Source of the DNA: Stictocephala bisonia | Taxonomy: Eukaryota; Arthropoda; Insecta; Hemiptera; Membracidae | Reading direction: 5' to 3' | DNA: 64,000 nt | Assembly: GCA_035578905.1 (NCBI GenBank) | Contig: JAQJVL010002656.1 | Span: forward strand, 1-64,000 | Shown: in pieces, positions 33,755 to 45,475 of the stretch | Layout: every line of letters begins with the position of its first letter | Numbering within the stretch: the stretch's first letter is position 1 | Translations under genes and position numbers: made by a program | Notes under the pieces: model-generated | What the model saw: only the letters and a program-made list of their open reading frames with translations | Told to the model about the DNA's origin: nothing | The model's database searches: none

Positions 33755-34999
33755 CTTTGTTATATATTTTTTTGAAATTCTTGAATATTACTTTATCTTT
33801 TACACTAGAACTATTTTTCCACTTATCATAGAGCATTAGTAAATAGGATCTCATAATCTTTAACTGAGGTGTGTACAAATTTTTATTTCGTTTACACCTC
33901 TCACTTCCATATTGAATAGATATATTTGGGCAATGAATATTAAAGTTAAGTTAGGACACTTAAAAAGTTATTACAAGCAGTATGTATATCATTATTTTTG
34001 TCGTATATGCAATCCCAAACATTATTATTTAAGCATTTCTTAGAACTAGATAATCTATTTGGTGTAATGAGACGTTTAACTATTTTGGATGAAAAATCTT
34101 TTTTAAGAGCCTTTTTATATTTGATAAAAGAGAAGTTTACCCAAATGCCTGCGTGATCAGAAATAATATCCTGGCTCAAAATAGAAAGTTTATAATTATT
34201 CTTATCGGCATTAGTAAAAAAATTGTCAAGAACAGCCTTATTTCTAGTAGGTTGTTCGTTTATATAATATAAATTATAAGATCTAAGTATATTTAAAAAA
34301 TATTGAACCTCTGATTTGTAATTTTTTGATATATCTACATTGAAATCCCCACATAACGCCAAAAATTTGTAATGTTTAGCCACAATCCACAACAATAACT
34401 TTTCCAAAGCATCAATAAAAACATTAAAGTCACTATTAGGAGTGCGATATACAGATAAAATTACAAAATCATATTCTAATAATACAACCGCCGAAGCTTC
34501 ACAAACAAAATCTATACAATAATCAGATACATCTATCATTACATATTTTACTTTATTTTTTATTAAAATTGATGTGCCGCCATGTGTAAGGGGTGATCTC
34601 CTGCAATAACTTGATCCAACAATAAAACCTTCAGGAACATATAATAATAGTTCTTCATGATGCAGCCAATGTTCACTAAGACAAATAACATGGGTTAATG
34701 TATGTTTTAACATAATTTCGAACTGTCCAAATTTTCTTCTTAGCGATTGAATGTTTAAAGTTAAAACATTAATATTAGTGAGCGTTTCATCATTAAATAT
34801 GGATTTGTAAGTCATTGAACTGCCACAACTTGGAATTTTTACAGGTTTAATACAATCTCCTTTATATTGTTGTCTAAAAAATGCATTTGGGTAAGATGAG
34901 GTGTGCCAAACTGAGAAGTGTTTATTGTATCTTGATGATAAGTTCTGTTTAAAGATGTAGGACTTATTTAAATAGATGCTGAAGAAGGGAAATCAAAAC
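33755..34999 (-). pseudogene. LINE A apurinic-like endonuclease and linker (5' half of ORF2)
   Basis: The frame 34815-33946 (289 codons, open upstream to about 34,999) is an APE-type endonuclease: NVLTLNIQSLRRKFG, ICLSEHWL (catalytic E), LSVYRTPNSDF, ALCGDFNVDI, and ILSQDIISDHAGI (catalytic DH). Non-LTR elements use it to nick target DNA for primed reverse transcription. A frameshift near 33945 leads into the linker (LYTPQLKIMRSYL) that reaches the LTR insertion at 33754 and continues at 18690. The best Met is at 34815, just before the endonuclease core, but the true ORF2 start is uncertain. Confidence 0.85.
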
Positions 35000-35115
35000 T
35001 CATATATGAATTTGGCATCTGAGTATTTTGATTCAGAGTCATGTCCATTGTCTTCCCATCAATAATATTCTCTATGATAATTATTTTCGAACTATCTGGT
35101 GTAGACCACCCTTTT
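35000..35115 (-). pseudogene. Possible C-terminal end of LINE A ORF1
   Basis: A short minus-strand frame (SSKIIIIENIIDGKTMDMTL, ending at a TAA near 34,985) overlaps the start of the ORF2 frame, as the end of an ORF1 would. No nucleic-acid-binding motif is visible, so this is positional inference. Confidence 0.3.
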
Positions 35116-36820
35116 TATAGGTATATTTCATAGAAAAAAAGAGAACATTTGTGATCTAAATGCTACCACATGATGAACTGTTGAAAATGATTATACTATC
35201 ACTTGGTCTCATAACATTATAGAATAAAATCGAGACCAAGGGCTACATCTTCAAATAAACAACGATTTTGTGTCTTTAAAATGTAGATACATCATCATAA
35301 TTTCAAAATGCGGTGTTTATCATCAAAATATTGTATAGACATTTGCAGAATCCAAACTACCTTAATCCTACAATCAAAGACTTTTACACTAGTAGGGAGC
35401 TCTGTACAGGATAACAATACAACCAAGATTATACAACCTTGGTAGTATTTAATCTTGGTAGAAGAAAATAATGGGTAATGAATTCATAGCAAAGAACAGC
35501 TTGTCTTTATTTGAAGTAAAACTTGTCCGGCAGTTTACGGAACACAACACTTCAGTCCAGGAGACCACCGGCTACCAAGCCTATACCACATCATCTCAAT
35601 CTTAGGTCGCAAATAACCTTTGAGAAGAGGTTTGGTACTATGAAAAGGTGACCATAGTAGTGACTTTATTTTATTTTAAGAGTGCATATGAGAAAAAATT
35701 GTTAAGATAAGGTCGAGAACAAGTGAACAGTGCATAATTTATGATCTTAAATGGAGAGGGACTCCCCACGTTGATGGGGTTGAGATTTGTCACAAATTTG
35801 CACGATTCAGCACTTCCACTTCCGGTGTTGAGCCAAGGTATGGGTGCTGCCATCTATATTTTGCCATACATCGAGATTCTGAATTTCCAAGAAGAATTTC
35901 ACGCCAGATGAATATTAGACGTTGCGTCAGCATTCCTGGCTTCCTGCCTGCAAGTTCACTGAACCGCTCCAACTGTAGCTGATTACTGACTCCACATCGG
36001 AGTACTTAATAAAATACAAACTGAATCATTCCTATTTCTTTGCAGTTACTAGTATAAATTAATTGCGCTGATTTATCTGTTTTTCTTTTTGTTTGTATGT
36101 CGTAAGAACTGGTACTTCGCTGTTGAGACTATAATCCTTTTACTACTCTTAAATTTTAATAGATGTTTAAGATAGTGTCAAGTGGGTTTTAAATTTATTT
36201 TTATCTCTCTTTACCCCAGATAGATAAATTGTACAGGTTATTTAATATTTACTTACAAAAAATTATCGAGACAGAAAAAAATTATATTTATTCAAGCAAT
36301 AAAACAAACATTAGTTTAATGATTCGTAATTTTGCTATTTTCTTCACATTGCAAGCCTTGTTAAAAAATAACATTTTACAAAAAGTTGTATCACCTTAGA
36401 ACTCTCTCATGGTATGATAAATGTAACAAAGGCACTGCTTGACAAGTATCAGGATATGTAGACTTTAAAATTTTTCCCTAATAGGCAACTACTATAAAGG
36501 ACCTATTAGGACTATAAAGAATATTTGAGCCAAGTTTGATGGTCCAAAGTCTTATTCAGTATTGAGCCAAAGTATATTTATGGGTGATTGGTGTTCACGT
36601 TATAACATAATAAAGTGCCTAGTCCAAATTAATGAGTTCCCTGAAAATATAACAATGCTTTGTGTAATTTTTACCATTTATACCAATAATACAAAAATAC
36701 GGAAGCCCTTTTCGGCAGATATATTTATTTCTGTAAAACGCTTATTTTTGCTAAGATACTGCATTTTAATTGAAGAACATGGTTTAGTTAAATGCTGTAG
36801 AAGTATAATTAAGTTACAAG
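35116..36820. other. Stretch without recognised genes
   Basis: Includes a less AT-rich part (35,500-36,000) with two 60-codon minus-strand frames that match nothing I know. It may contain the 5' end of LINE A. Confidence 0.4.
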
Positions 36821-36824
36821 AACT

Positions 36825-38290
36825 TCTGTCAGCGCAGTAATTATGTGTACCCGAGTTTGAAGATTGTTTATGAAGAGGCATATGAAGGTTGTTTACCAAG
36901 GAGCAAGAGACATGTGAAGGTTGTTTACCAAGAGGCATATGAAGGTTGTTTGCCAAGAGGCATATAAAGGTTGTTTATCAAGGGGCACGAAACATGTAAA
37001 GGTTGTTTACCAAGAGGCATATGAAGGTTGTTTGCCAAGAGGCATGCGAAGGTTGTTTACCAAGAGGCATGTGAAGGTTGTTAACCAAGAGGCATGGGAA
37101 GGTTGTTCACCTGAACATACATGGTGTGTTCATGATCAAAACATACATGGTTGTTTTTAAATATACATAAGGTTGTTCATATGAAGGTTATTTGCCAAGA
37201 GGCATATGAAGGTTGTTTACCAAGGAGCAAGAGACATGTGAAGGTTGTTTACCAAGAGGCATATGAAGGTTGTTTGCCAAGAGGCATATAAAGGTTGTTT
37301 ATTAAGGGACACGAAACATGTAAAGGTTGTTTACCAAGAGGCATATGAAGGTTGTTTGCCAAGAGGCATGCGAAGGTTGTTTACCAAGAGGCATGTGAAG
37401 GTTGTTAACCAAGAGGCATGGGAAGGTTGTTCACCAAGAGGCATATGAATGTTGTTTACCAAGAGGAATATGAAGGATGTTTACCAAGAGGAATATGAAG
37501 GTTGTTTACCAAGAGGCATGCGAAGGTTGTTTACCAAGAAGCATATGAAGGTTGTTTACCAAGAGGAATATGAAGGCTGTTTACTAAGAGGCATGCGAAG
37601 GTTGTTTACCAAGAGGCATATGAAGGTTGTTTACCAAGATGAATATGAAGGTTGTTTACCAAGAGGCATGTGAAGGTTGTTCACCAAGAGGCATATGAAG
37701 GTTGTTTACCAAGATGAATATGAAGGTTGTTTACCAAGAGGCATGTGAAGGCTGTTTACCAAGAGGCATGCGAAGGTTGTTCACCAAGAGGAATATGAAG
37801 GTTGTTTACCAAGAGGCATGCGAAGGTTGTTCACCAAGAGGAATATGAAGGTTGTTTACCAAGAGGCATGTGAACAAGCCGATTACACCATTGTTCTCTT
37901 CTTTAATTGCACGTTATAAACTATGCATTTTAAATTTTATCATAAGTTTAAATAATTTTTATTGTGGTCGGAACAAAAAAATTACTGGAAATTTAACTAG
38001 ATTTCACTGTGCATCAACTTTACACCTTTATTACTCAAAACCCGTAAATGTACTACATAGTTAATTTAATACCTAGCTGACAGGAATGTTTTCTTTTAGT
38101 TTTATAAATTTCAGAATTTTAACAGTACAAGAAAAAAAAGTTCTATCAACTTACTGAAACAACGTTTTCTTAGTTTCTAGAGGTCGTAGAATTGATTATT
38201 TAGTCACGTTTTAGTGCTTATGACATGTATAGTTATGATACATTACTTTTAATTGCGTAATTAAATGCTGTCACTTTAAATACTGATTTA
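36825..38290. repeat. Left copy of an inverted repeat family, carrying the 25-bp minisatellite
   Basis: 36825-36862 (GTGTACCCGAGTTTGAAG) and 37875-38290 (including TTCTAGAGGTCGTAGAATTG near 38178) match, in reverse orientation, 45000-45475. The two copies are clearly related but diverged, and differ mainly by a 1-kb minisatellite present only here. Confidence 0.75.
36862..37875. repeat. 25-bp minisatellite, about 40 copies
   Basis: The core is AAGGTTGTTTACCAAGAGG followed by CATATG. Variants GAATATG and CATGCGA alternate. A block of about 230 bp at 36,880 recurs 316 bp later, showing a segmental duplication inside the array. The open frames here (for example EGCLPRGM repeats) are by-products of the 25-bp period. 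Confidence 0.95.
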
Positions 38291-39453
38291 AATCAATTTA
38301 AAATTACTTAAAATTTGCCAAATTAAATTGATTTTTGGGCATTCAAATTTGGATATAAGGAGAAGGACAGATGTAAATATCCCAGAATATGAAGCAATAT
38401 TGAAACTGAAATGGGTTGGTTAGTGATGTAGATGACTATACAAGAGAAGAAATTAGAACTGGTAACTTAACTGTATCCTGTATAGATAACATTTTTATTC
38501 GGAATATTAGTTTGCACGGGAGTAGTGAAAACAAAAATTTCGGATCACTATCCAATAGTAGTAAATTTAAATTATATGAAATGTAAAACAAGCACAGACT
38601 ACAATAAAATTGAAGTAAATACAAACGAAATGAAAATAAATATAGAAAGTTGTCTGAATTCTATATTGAATTATTCAATATAGAATGGTCCAAAATAAAA
38701 AAAGATGATGCACACAGCTGTTTTAATGACATTGTAAATATATTCAAAGTTGCCTATATTATTTGTATGGAAAACATTAAGAGTTTTGAAAGAAATAAAC
38801 AATGATTAAATAAGGAATGGATAAAACAATGATTTTAAGAACTTAATCAAAGAAAGAGATGGGCTATTTAAAATTTGGAAAGCTGATCCACCAAATTTAA
38901 GAAATAAAAGAAAATATACCTGTTTTAGAAACAAAGTTAATAACAAAATAAAAATGGCTTAGAACATACATTATCAAAACTACTTTTATTCAGTAACAAG
39001 GAACACAAAGAAGGTCTAGGAAGGTGTAAATAAGTTGATATTCAAAACAAAAGTAAAAAATGTTGACAGTCAGATAGAGAAAGCAATGGTAGGTTTAAAC
39101 ATGTCTCAGTATGAAATTTCAAGTGGGTTGCTGATATAAAACATAATTGTAATTGGAAATTGGACAAATCAAATGATTTCGATAATATGCCTATTTTAGC
39201 TGAATTCTATATTCCGTAAGCCACCAAAGACAAGATACAAGATATTATAAGGACCTTAGATGAAAGTAAATCTCCGGGAATAGTAGAATAAGGTACAAGG
39301 ATTTGAAGCTTCATATTACGGGAATGGTAGAATTGATTACAGATGCTATTAATTTATCCTTAAAAACAGGAGTGTTTTCAGATTGCCTAAAGACAGCCGG
39401 TTTATATTTCAGGCCAGAAAAAATTATTTGAAAACTATAGGCCTATAGCAATT

Positions 39454-40158
39454 TTGTCAGCGCTAGATAAAGTAATTAAAAGATATGTAGAAAAACATTT
39501 ACATACATTTCTAAAAGAGAAAAATATCATAAGTCCAAGTCAACATGCATTTCAAAAAGATAAAAGCACAAAACAACTATTTGGGCACTTAGGTGAGTTC
39601 TTAAATAGTAATATAAATGAAGGATCACATGTCCTAGCCTTGTTTTTAGATCTATCTAAAGCCTTTGAAACCATTGACACAGATGAAATGGGAAAAGAAT
39701 TAGATAGAATTGGAGTAAGAAATAAAGAGCTTTTATGGCTTAAGTCCTATTTAAGTAATATAAAGTATTTAGTAAAGATATGTAAAAAATATAGTGAAGA
39801 CAACGAAAGAAATTATGGAGTGCCTCAAGGAAGTATCTTAGGGCCTATCCTATTTATAATATTCATAAACAATATTTTTAAGAAAATAAAATATGGAAAA
39901 GTAGTTAAATATGCTGATGACATATTATTGATGGAAACTGGAAAAGATTTAAATATGGTAGAAAGTCAGTTACAAAATGATTTTGATGAAATAACAAAGT
40001 ATCTAAATGGCAAAGGCCTAGTTGTTAATCCTAAGAAGTCAATGTTCATGCACTTCCATTTAAGAAATAAGCAATATGTAAGACAACCAAAGATAAAACA
40101 TCATCACTGTAGATGTCTAAAAGAAAAAGAGCAAAAAGAGAATTATAACTGCAAATGA
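39454..40158 (+). pseudogene. LINE B reverse transcriptase core
   Basis: This is the longest open part of LINE B (234 codons). It contains the RT fingers-palm blocks and the catalytic YADD box (KYADDILL). It is truncated by frameshifts on both sides. Confidence 0.85.
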
Positions 40159-40494
40159 GTGGAAATAAAAAAGTTAGAAAGTTGTCCGATACCTAGGTGT
40201 AATGATAGATAATGGTCTTCCATGGAAAGAGCATAATTAATATATTTAAATTACAGAAAAAAATTGAGTACGTGTTTAGTGGGTATGTACAGAATTAATT
40301 ATGTTTTGTATATATAATTGAAAAAGTCATTTTTAAGGAATTATGTGAATCGTTAATAAGGTATCGTTAATGTGAATCTTATTATATGGGGTGGCTTTGG
40401 AATGTCATTTACAGAAAGTACAAACATTACAAAAGAGGTGCTTAGAAGTGTTATTTAAAAGAGAACTACTAACAGAACAGTTTAATGTATATAT

Positions 40495-42210
40495 GATGTC
40501 TAAAATTCTTGAGAAGTGTGTGAAAAATAAATTAACACTATACCTTGAATAAGAAAAAATTATAACAAACCAACAGTATGGCTTTAGAAGTAGTAAAAAT
40601 ACTTCTGACACTCTATACGATCTATCTACAATAATTATTTCAGAACTTGGAAATAAAAATAAAATCTTAATTAATTTTTTAGACCCTGCTAAAACGTTTG
40701 ATTCCGTTGATAGAGCAACGGAATCTGTATTAACAATACATAAAAAAATTAACATGCAAAGTAAAATAATACTATTTGCGGATGATACAGCAGTGATCAC
40801 TACTGGCCGCACTTGGGAGGACTTTTATGAAAGGGCTTCCGAGGATTTGTCGAAGATAAGGTTGTGGGTTGACCATAACTCACTAACCGTTAATATGGAA
40901 AAAACGAAATGCCTTCCAATCGACATTCTTACCGATTTAGGCCCAGGTCCTCAGATCCTGTGCTGACCCACGGTCTGCTGGCTGTGGTACTATTGAGCGT
41001 GTGGAACAATACAAATACTTAGGAGTCATTTTTGATCATAAACTCAGTTGGCTTCCACACGTCCGGTATGTGAAGACAGCTCATTAACGCCTTTACACAG
41101 CTTAGACAAGTTTTGACCGTGGGTCAGATTAGAACTGTGTACTATGCTTTCGTGCAATCTTTACTTCAGTATGGTATTACGGCGTGGGGAGGAACCTAGA
41201 GTAATGTATTAGAGCCACTTGCTGTCACACAGAGAGCCATTCTTAAAATAATATTAGGAAAAAGTCAGAGATACCCCACAGAACTTTTATATTCCAATTT
41301 CCCAATCCTTACGGTGAGCAAACTATACGTCAAAATCCTTCTTATATATCCTTCTTATAAAAAGTAATAAAGATAGCTTATTTGACAAACTTATTCATGA
41401 ACATGGCACTAGAGACATAGTAAATTACGGCTACAATGTACCTAAACCTAGAACTGTGTTAGAGGAAAGTAGTTCTTTTTTTATTGTAAATTCCATTTAT
41501 AGAAATTTACCTCAACCTATAATTGTAGCAGGAGTGGCAGTGTTGCTATGTTTAAACGAGTACTGACTGAGTGGCTGCTGTCCCTCGACCAAAGGGCAGT
41601 TGAGGATCTTATTCGTTCACCTTACTCATAACTTTATTATCATTCTTTTACCGTTTAATTGACCACCCCTAATAGTTAACCATTTAGTTAAACCTATATT
41701 AATTAATCGGATAACTTTATCACATAAGGTTATAAGACATAAAATAGTACTTTTACTATTATTATTATTTACTATGATTTTAGTCTCATTAACTTGCCAA
41801 GTATTACAATATAGAAACCGTTGTATTAATTGTTTATATTAAATTTTCTTTTACCCTCCCACTTCATTCTAATTACTATCAGTTTTGAAATTTTATATTT
41901 GAGGTGTTTATCATACCCTCCCCCCTCCGAATATTTTGGTGACCTGTAGATTATCTTTTCGAAATATAAATGTAACATAAATTAATATTTTTCTATTCAT
42001 CTGTAAAGTGTTTTGTTTACTACAAATTAATTTTAAATATTTTATATTAATTAAAAACCATTATTTTCTTTATAAGGCACTACTAAGAAACTGAGGATTT
42101 AGGTCTCTTTCCCCGCTCACAGACGGATAATCTTTGTGGGGAAATATTATTCTACTGTTTATTGTTGTCTCTGTTTTTTAAAATTTTGAATAAATTGGTT
42201 TTTGATTGAT
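40495..42210 (+). pseudogene. LINE C, 5'-truncated and internally deleted non-LTR element
   Basis: It begins inside a reverse transcriptase (MSKILEKCVKNKLTLYLE, then QQYGFRSSKNTSDTL), lacks the segment between LDPAKTFDSVDR and ILFADDTA, and then continues RLWVDHNSLTVNMEKTKCLP, EQYKYLGVIFDHKLSW, up to EWLLSLDQRAVEDLIRSPYS with a stop near 41,631. A 3' UTR follows and ends in TTTTTGATTGAT. It is inserted in LINE B. The exact left edge is uncertain by about 10 bp and the target duplication is not clear. Confidence 0.7.
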
Positions 42211-42246
42211 TATGGCAAGAACAATGACACCAAAAAATGTTTACAA

Positions 42247-42248
<2 letters not shown>

Positions 42249-42280
<32 letters not shown>

Positions 42281-42282
42281 GA
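42249..42282. repeat. (ATA)n microsatellite inside LINE B coding region
   Basis: About ten ATA/AAT triplets, in frame with LINE B, would encode a run of isoleucines. Confidence 0.95.
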
Positions 42283-42415
42283 GCACATAGGTAATAATAC
42301 GTTTGAGGAACAACTAAATACAAGATATGGTGAACGATTTATAAGAAATACAGACACATATCAAGTACAAAGGCCACATTCAGTGTTTGGAGAAAGAATA
42401 TTGGAATTTATAGTA

Positions 42416-44241
42416 AATAAATAAATAAATAAAAATGCCTTTATTTACATAAGCGTTTCTCAGTTTTACACTGATTTTCAGAGCAACTCGAGTCAAAAAT
42501 AAAACTAACATGAACAGTGAATAACTAATCCTAAAGCAACAAGTGAGACATATTATATAACTATACAACTAAACATTAACAACTTCTAATCAACTATTTC
42601 ACCATTTAATAGCATTTCCCTAAGCTTTACCTTAAATGTTTCATGTGAGTAAGGCTTGAAGTTATCGGGGAGGTCATTGTACAATGTCGGGCCGAAATAA
42701 GTATAGCTTTTCCTCCCAGCTTCAAGCCTAACCTTTGGAAAATGAAGTTTTCCTCCGTTACGTGTGCTGCGCTGTGAGACCTCATCCCGGAATGAGAGTC
42801 TCTCGCTTAGATACTGGGGCTCATTGAGCTTTAAAACTTTGTGAGTCATGCAGCAGGTCAGCATCCTGCATACGGCCTTCATGGGAAGGAGGTTTACAGA
42901 CTGCCTGAAAAGACTAACGTGGTCGTACCGCCTTAAGTTAAAAATAAAGCGTACGGCAGAGTTTTGGATTTTTTGAATCCTTTCTGTATCCTCTTTGGAA
43001 ATACTATTACCGTATGCAGGATAGCAATAATAAAATACTGATAATACGAGAGACTGCATGAGTCGTAGTTTTGCAGATTCAGGTAGCAGGCTTCTAAATC
43101 TATATAGCCCCCTCAGTTTGCCCAAGGCACGCTGGGAGGCGTAGGTAACGTGATCAGAGAATGTGAGGCCACTGTCTAGAATGACACCAAGGGTCTTAAC
43201 TCTGTCACATACTGTCAGACGATGGCCATCGAGTGACACGCCAAACCCAGACTCACCGAGACCCTGCAACACATTCTTTGGGGCAACGTGGACAACCACA
43301 CACTTGTCTAAATTGAGTTTGAGACCGTTCACAACTGACCAACTAGAGATCTTATCCAAATCAGAGTTAATTTGATCAATGGCAGGTTTTATACTGCTTT
43401 GGTCATAAGATAAGTGTAGCTGAGAATCATCTGCGTACAGGTGCACAGAACAGTGTTGTACACACTTAGTGAAATCAGCTGTGTACAAATTGAATAAAAT
43501 TGGTCCCAAACAACTACCTTGAGGTACACCCCGCTGTTTTTCTAGGGGCCTTGATGTCTCACTCCCAAGCTTTGTTACTTGCAGCCTGTCACCTAAGTAA
43601 GATCTCATCCAATCAATTACTTTGTCGCTAAAATGGTAATTCTTCATTTTCGCTAGTAGCATATCATGGTTGATGGAATCAAAAGCTTTTGAGTAGTCTA
43701 ATAAGACAAGGGAGCTGTATCTGCCCTTGTCCCTAGCATCTATTATATCAGTAAACATGTTTGTAAGTGCAGTACATGTGCTATGATTCTGTCTAAAGCC
43801 TGATTGGAGTTTTGGCAATATGTGTTCTGTCTCAATGAATAATGTTATTTGATCCACTACAACCTTTTCAAGAATCTTAGACATCGCTGGTAGGATTGAG
43901 ATTGGTCTTAAATCGTGCATACTTGATGGTGTTGTTACCTTAGGTAAGGGGCGTACAATGCTCAGTTTCCACGCTTCAGGAAACACTCCACTGCAGAGTG
44001 ATTCATTTATAAGATGTGTAATGGCCTTTAAGGCAAATGGACTTACAGCTAGCAACATTTGAATCGAGATGTCATCACAACCAACAGCATTTGATTTTAT
44101 TGATTTCATTGCTCCTTTGATTACATTTTCAGATACTTTTGTAAACCAAAAACTGTTCAAAATTCCATCCTGTCTAGTTCTCTTAAAAACACTTACAGCA
44201 TTCTCATCCACATCATTTCCTGAGCCCATTTCAATAAAATA
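42416..44241 (-). mobile_element. LINE D, 5'-truncated non-LTR retrotransposon with clean target duplication
   Basis: The insert is bounded by TATAGTA at 42409-42415 and again at 44242-44248. On the minus strand it ends in a (TTTA)n-type tail (42416-42435). Removing it rejoins LINE B in frame (...ERILEFIVPTLYNKL...). Its ORF is open to within 12 bp of the right edge, so it is 5'-truncated, as usual for LINEs. Confidence 0.9.
42586..44229 (-). CDS. LINE D ORF2, reverse transcriptase part (uninterrupted)
   Basis: 547 codons without a stop: SNAVGCDDISIQML, LRPISILPAMSKILEK, SGFRQNHSTCTALTNM, SLVLLDYSKAFDSINHD, GVPQGSCLGPILFNLYTADF, HLYADDSQ (catalytic Asp pair), VKTLGVILDSGLTFSDH, and the C-terminal SYTYFGPTLYNDLPDNFKPY. 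It is the reverse transcriptase and C-terminal region of a Jockey/CR1-like element. The endonuclease is missing through 5' truncation. The Met at 44229 is probably internal. Codon use is less AT-rich than LINEs A-C and the frame is intact, so this copy is young. Confidence 0.9.
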   Translation of the reverse strand: MGSGNDVDENAVSVFKRTRQDGILNSFWFTKVSENVIKGAMKSIKSNAVGCDDISIQMLLAVSPFALKAITHLINESLCSGVFPEAWKLSIVRPLPKVTTPSSMHDLRPISILPAMSKILEKVVVDQITLFIETEHILPKLQSGFRQNHSTCTALTNMFTDIIDARDKGRYSSLVLLDYSKAFDSINHDMLLAKMKNYHFSDKVIDWMRSYLGDRLQVTKLGSETSRPLEKQRGVPQGSCLGPILFNLYTADFTKCVQHCSVHLYADDSQLHLSYDQSSIKPAIDQINSDLDKISSWSVVNGLKLNLDKCVVVHVAPKNVLQGLGESGFGVSLDGHRLTVCDRVKTLGVILDSGLTFSDHVTYASQRALGKLRGLYRFRSLLPESAKLRLMQSLVLSVFYYCYPAYGNSISKEDTERIQKIQNSAVRFIFNLRRYDHVSLFRQSVNLLPMKAVCRMLTCCMTHKVLKLNEPQYLSERLSFRDEVSQRSTRNGGKLHFPKVRLEAGRKSYTYFGPTLYNDLPDNFKPYSHETFKVKLREMLLNGEIVD

Positions 44242-44480
44242 TATAGTACCTACTCTTTATAACAAATTGACACGACATTATAATAAACAAAGTGTTTTGA
44301 TATTTAAAAGGGATGTTTATGATTAACTTATTTTAGAGTGATAACAAATATTGATTTTGATGGTCTGCCTAGATAAAAATTACAATACGTTTTTCTTTTA
44401 CTACCAGCCATTACAATATGGTCTTATGATAAATAAACATTTATTGTTAAATTACAGTTTTTTAATTAGCATAATACGTA

Positions 44481-44805
44481 CAGTACAAGTAAACGTCACA
44501 CAACACAAATTTATTACAATATAAGCACAAAATGCACAAATATATTACAATACAAGTACAAAATGCACAAATATATGGTATCTATTTCGGTGAACCACGC
44601 TCACCTTCCTCAGACCAGAGGGATTCACAAAAGAATCACTCTGGTGAATCCCTTTTGTGAATCCCTCTGGTCTGAGGAAGGTGAGCGTGGTTCACCGAAA
44701 TAGATCACCATATATTTGTGCATTTTGTACTTGTATTGTAATATATTTGTGCATTTTGTGCTTATATTGTAATAAATTTGTGTTGTGTGACGTTTAATTG
44801 TACTG
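44481..44805. repeat. 325-bp near-perfect palindrome
   Basis: The arms run from CAGTACAAGTAAACGTCACA (44481) to its partner ending GTACTG (44805), with only a few mismatches and a loop of about 20 nt near 44,643. The inner arm includes TTCGGTGAACCACGCTCACC. Each arm also contains a direct repeat of an ATGCACAAATAT-type word. Confidence 0.95.
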
Positions 44806-44999
44806 TTAAATTATAAATATTATTGTATGCATAGTGAAATTTTAAGAATATGCTAAAATATTGCCCGTCATGTGCAAAATATAAATGTGTTATTTGTATT
44901 GTATACAATGTATTAAACTGGTCCCTGTTGATAAGTTTTTGAAAATTAACAGGGCAAGATCTTGTAAAATGTTTGTAAATAAAAACAATACAAAAATCA

Positions 45000-45475
45000 A
45001 TATAAAATAGCAGAATTTATTTATTGAAAATCAGAGTAATGTGACTTAATTATAAAATATGTCATAAGGATTACATCGTGACCAAGTAATTGATTCTACG
45101 ACCTCTAGAAGCCAAGAAAACGTCGTTTTACAAAATTAATAAGAACAATATTGTTAGAAAAAAGTTAAAATTCTGAAATTAATCAAGTGTATAGAAAACA
45201 TTTCCGTCAACTAAGTATTAAATTATATATGATTAACAGGCTTTTAAGTAGGAAAGATGTAAAATTGATGAATAGTGAAAAATAATTAAACATTTTTTAA
45301 AACTTCAGGATAAGATTTATTAAAGTTTATATTAAAAATTAAAATGGTACATGATCTAACGTTTTATTAAACAAGGAAAACAATAGTGTGATTGAATTTT
45401 TCATATAGGCCTCTTAGTTTCTTACCACACGACCTTCAAACTCGGGTACACATGATGTCTGCGCCAACAGTAGTT
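45000..45475. repeat. Right copy of the inverted repeat family (no minisatellite)
   Basis: The reverse complement aligns to both flanks of the left copy. At the place where the left copy has the 25-bp array, this one has a single unit-like stretch (GAAGGTCGTGTGGTAAG ... AGAGGCCTATATGAA). Confidence 0.75.

Larger units (their letters stand above)
38430..44326 (+). pseudogene. LINE B, degenerate non-LTR retrotransposon hosting LINE C and LINE D
   Basis: Pieces on the + strand: endonuclease end (SDHYPIVVNLNY near 38,550), linker (NLRNKRKYTCFRNKVNNKI near 38,900), and reverse transcriptase 39454-40158 with QHAFQKDKSTKQL, ALFLDLSKAFETID, GVPQGSILGPILFIIFINNI and KYADDILL. Then RYLGVMIDNGLPW near 40,190 and LQKRCLEVLFKRELLTEQF near 40,440. 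After LINE C it continues at 42,211 (TRYGERFIRNTDTYQVQRPH), and after LINE D at 44,242 (IVPTLYNKLTRHYNKQSVLI) to a stop at 44,326. Many stops and frameshifts make it dead. It belongs to the same broad Jockey/CR1-like group as LINE A. Confidence 0.8.

Noticed and set aside
36921..37673. ORFs with EGCLPRGM-like repeats
   Set aside because: They are products of the 25-bp minisatellite and are broken at its edges.
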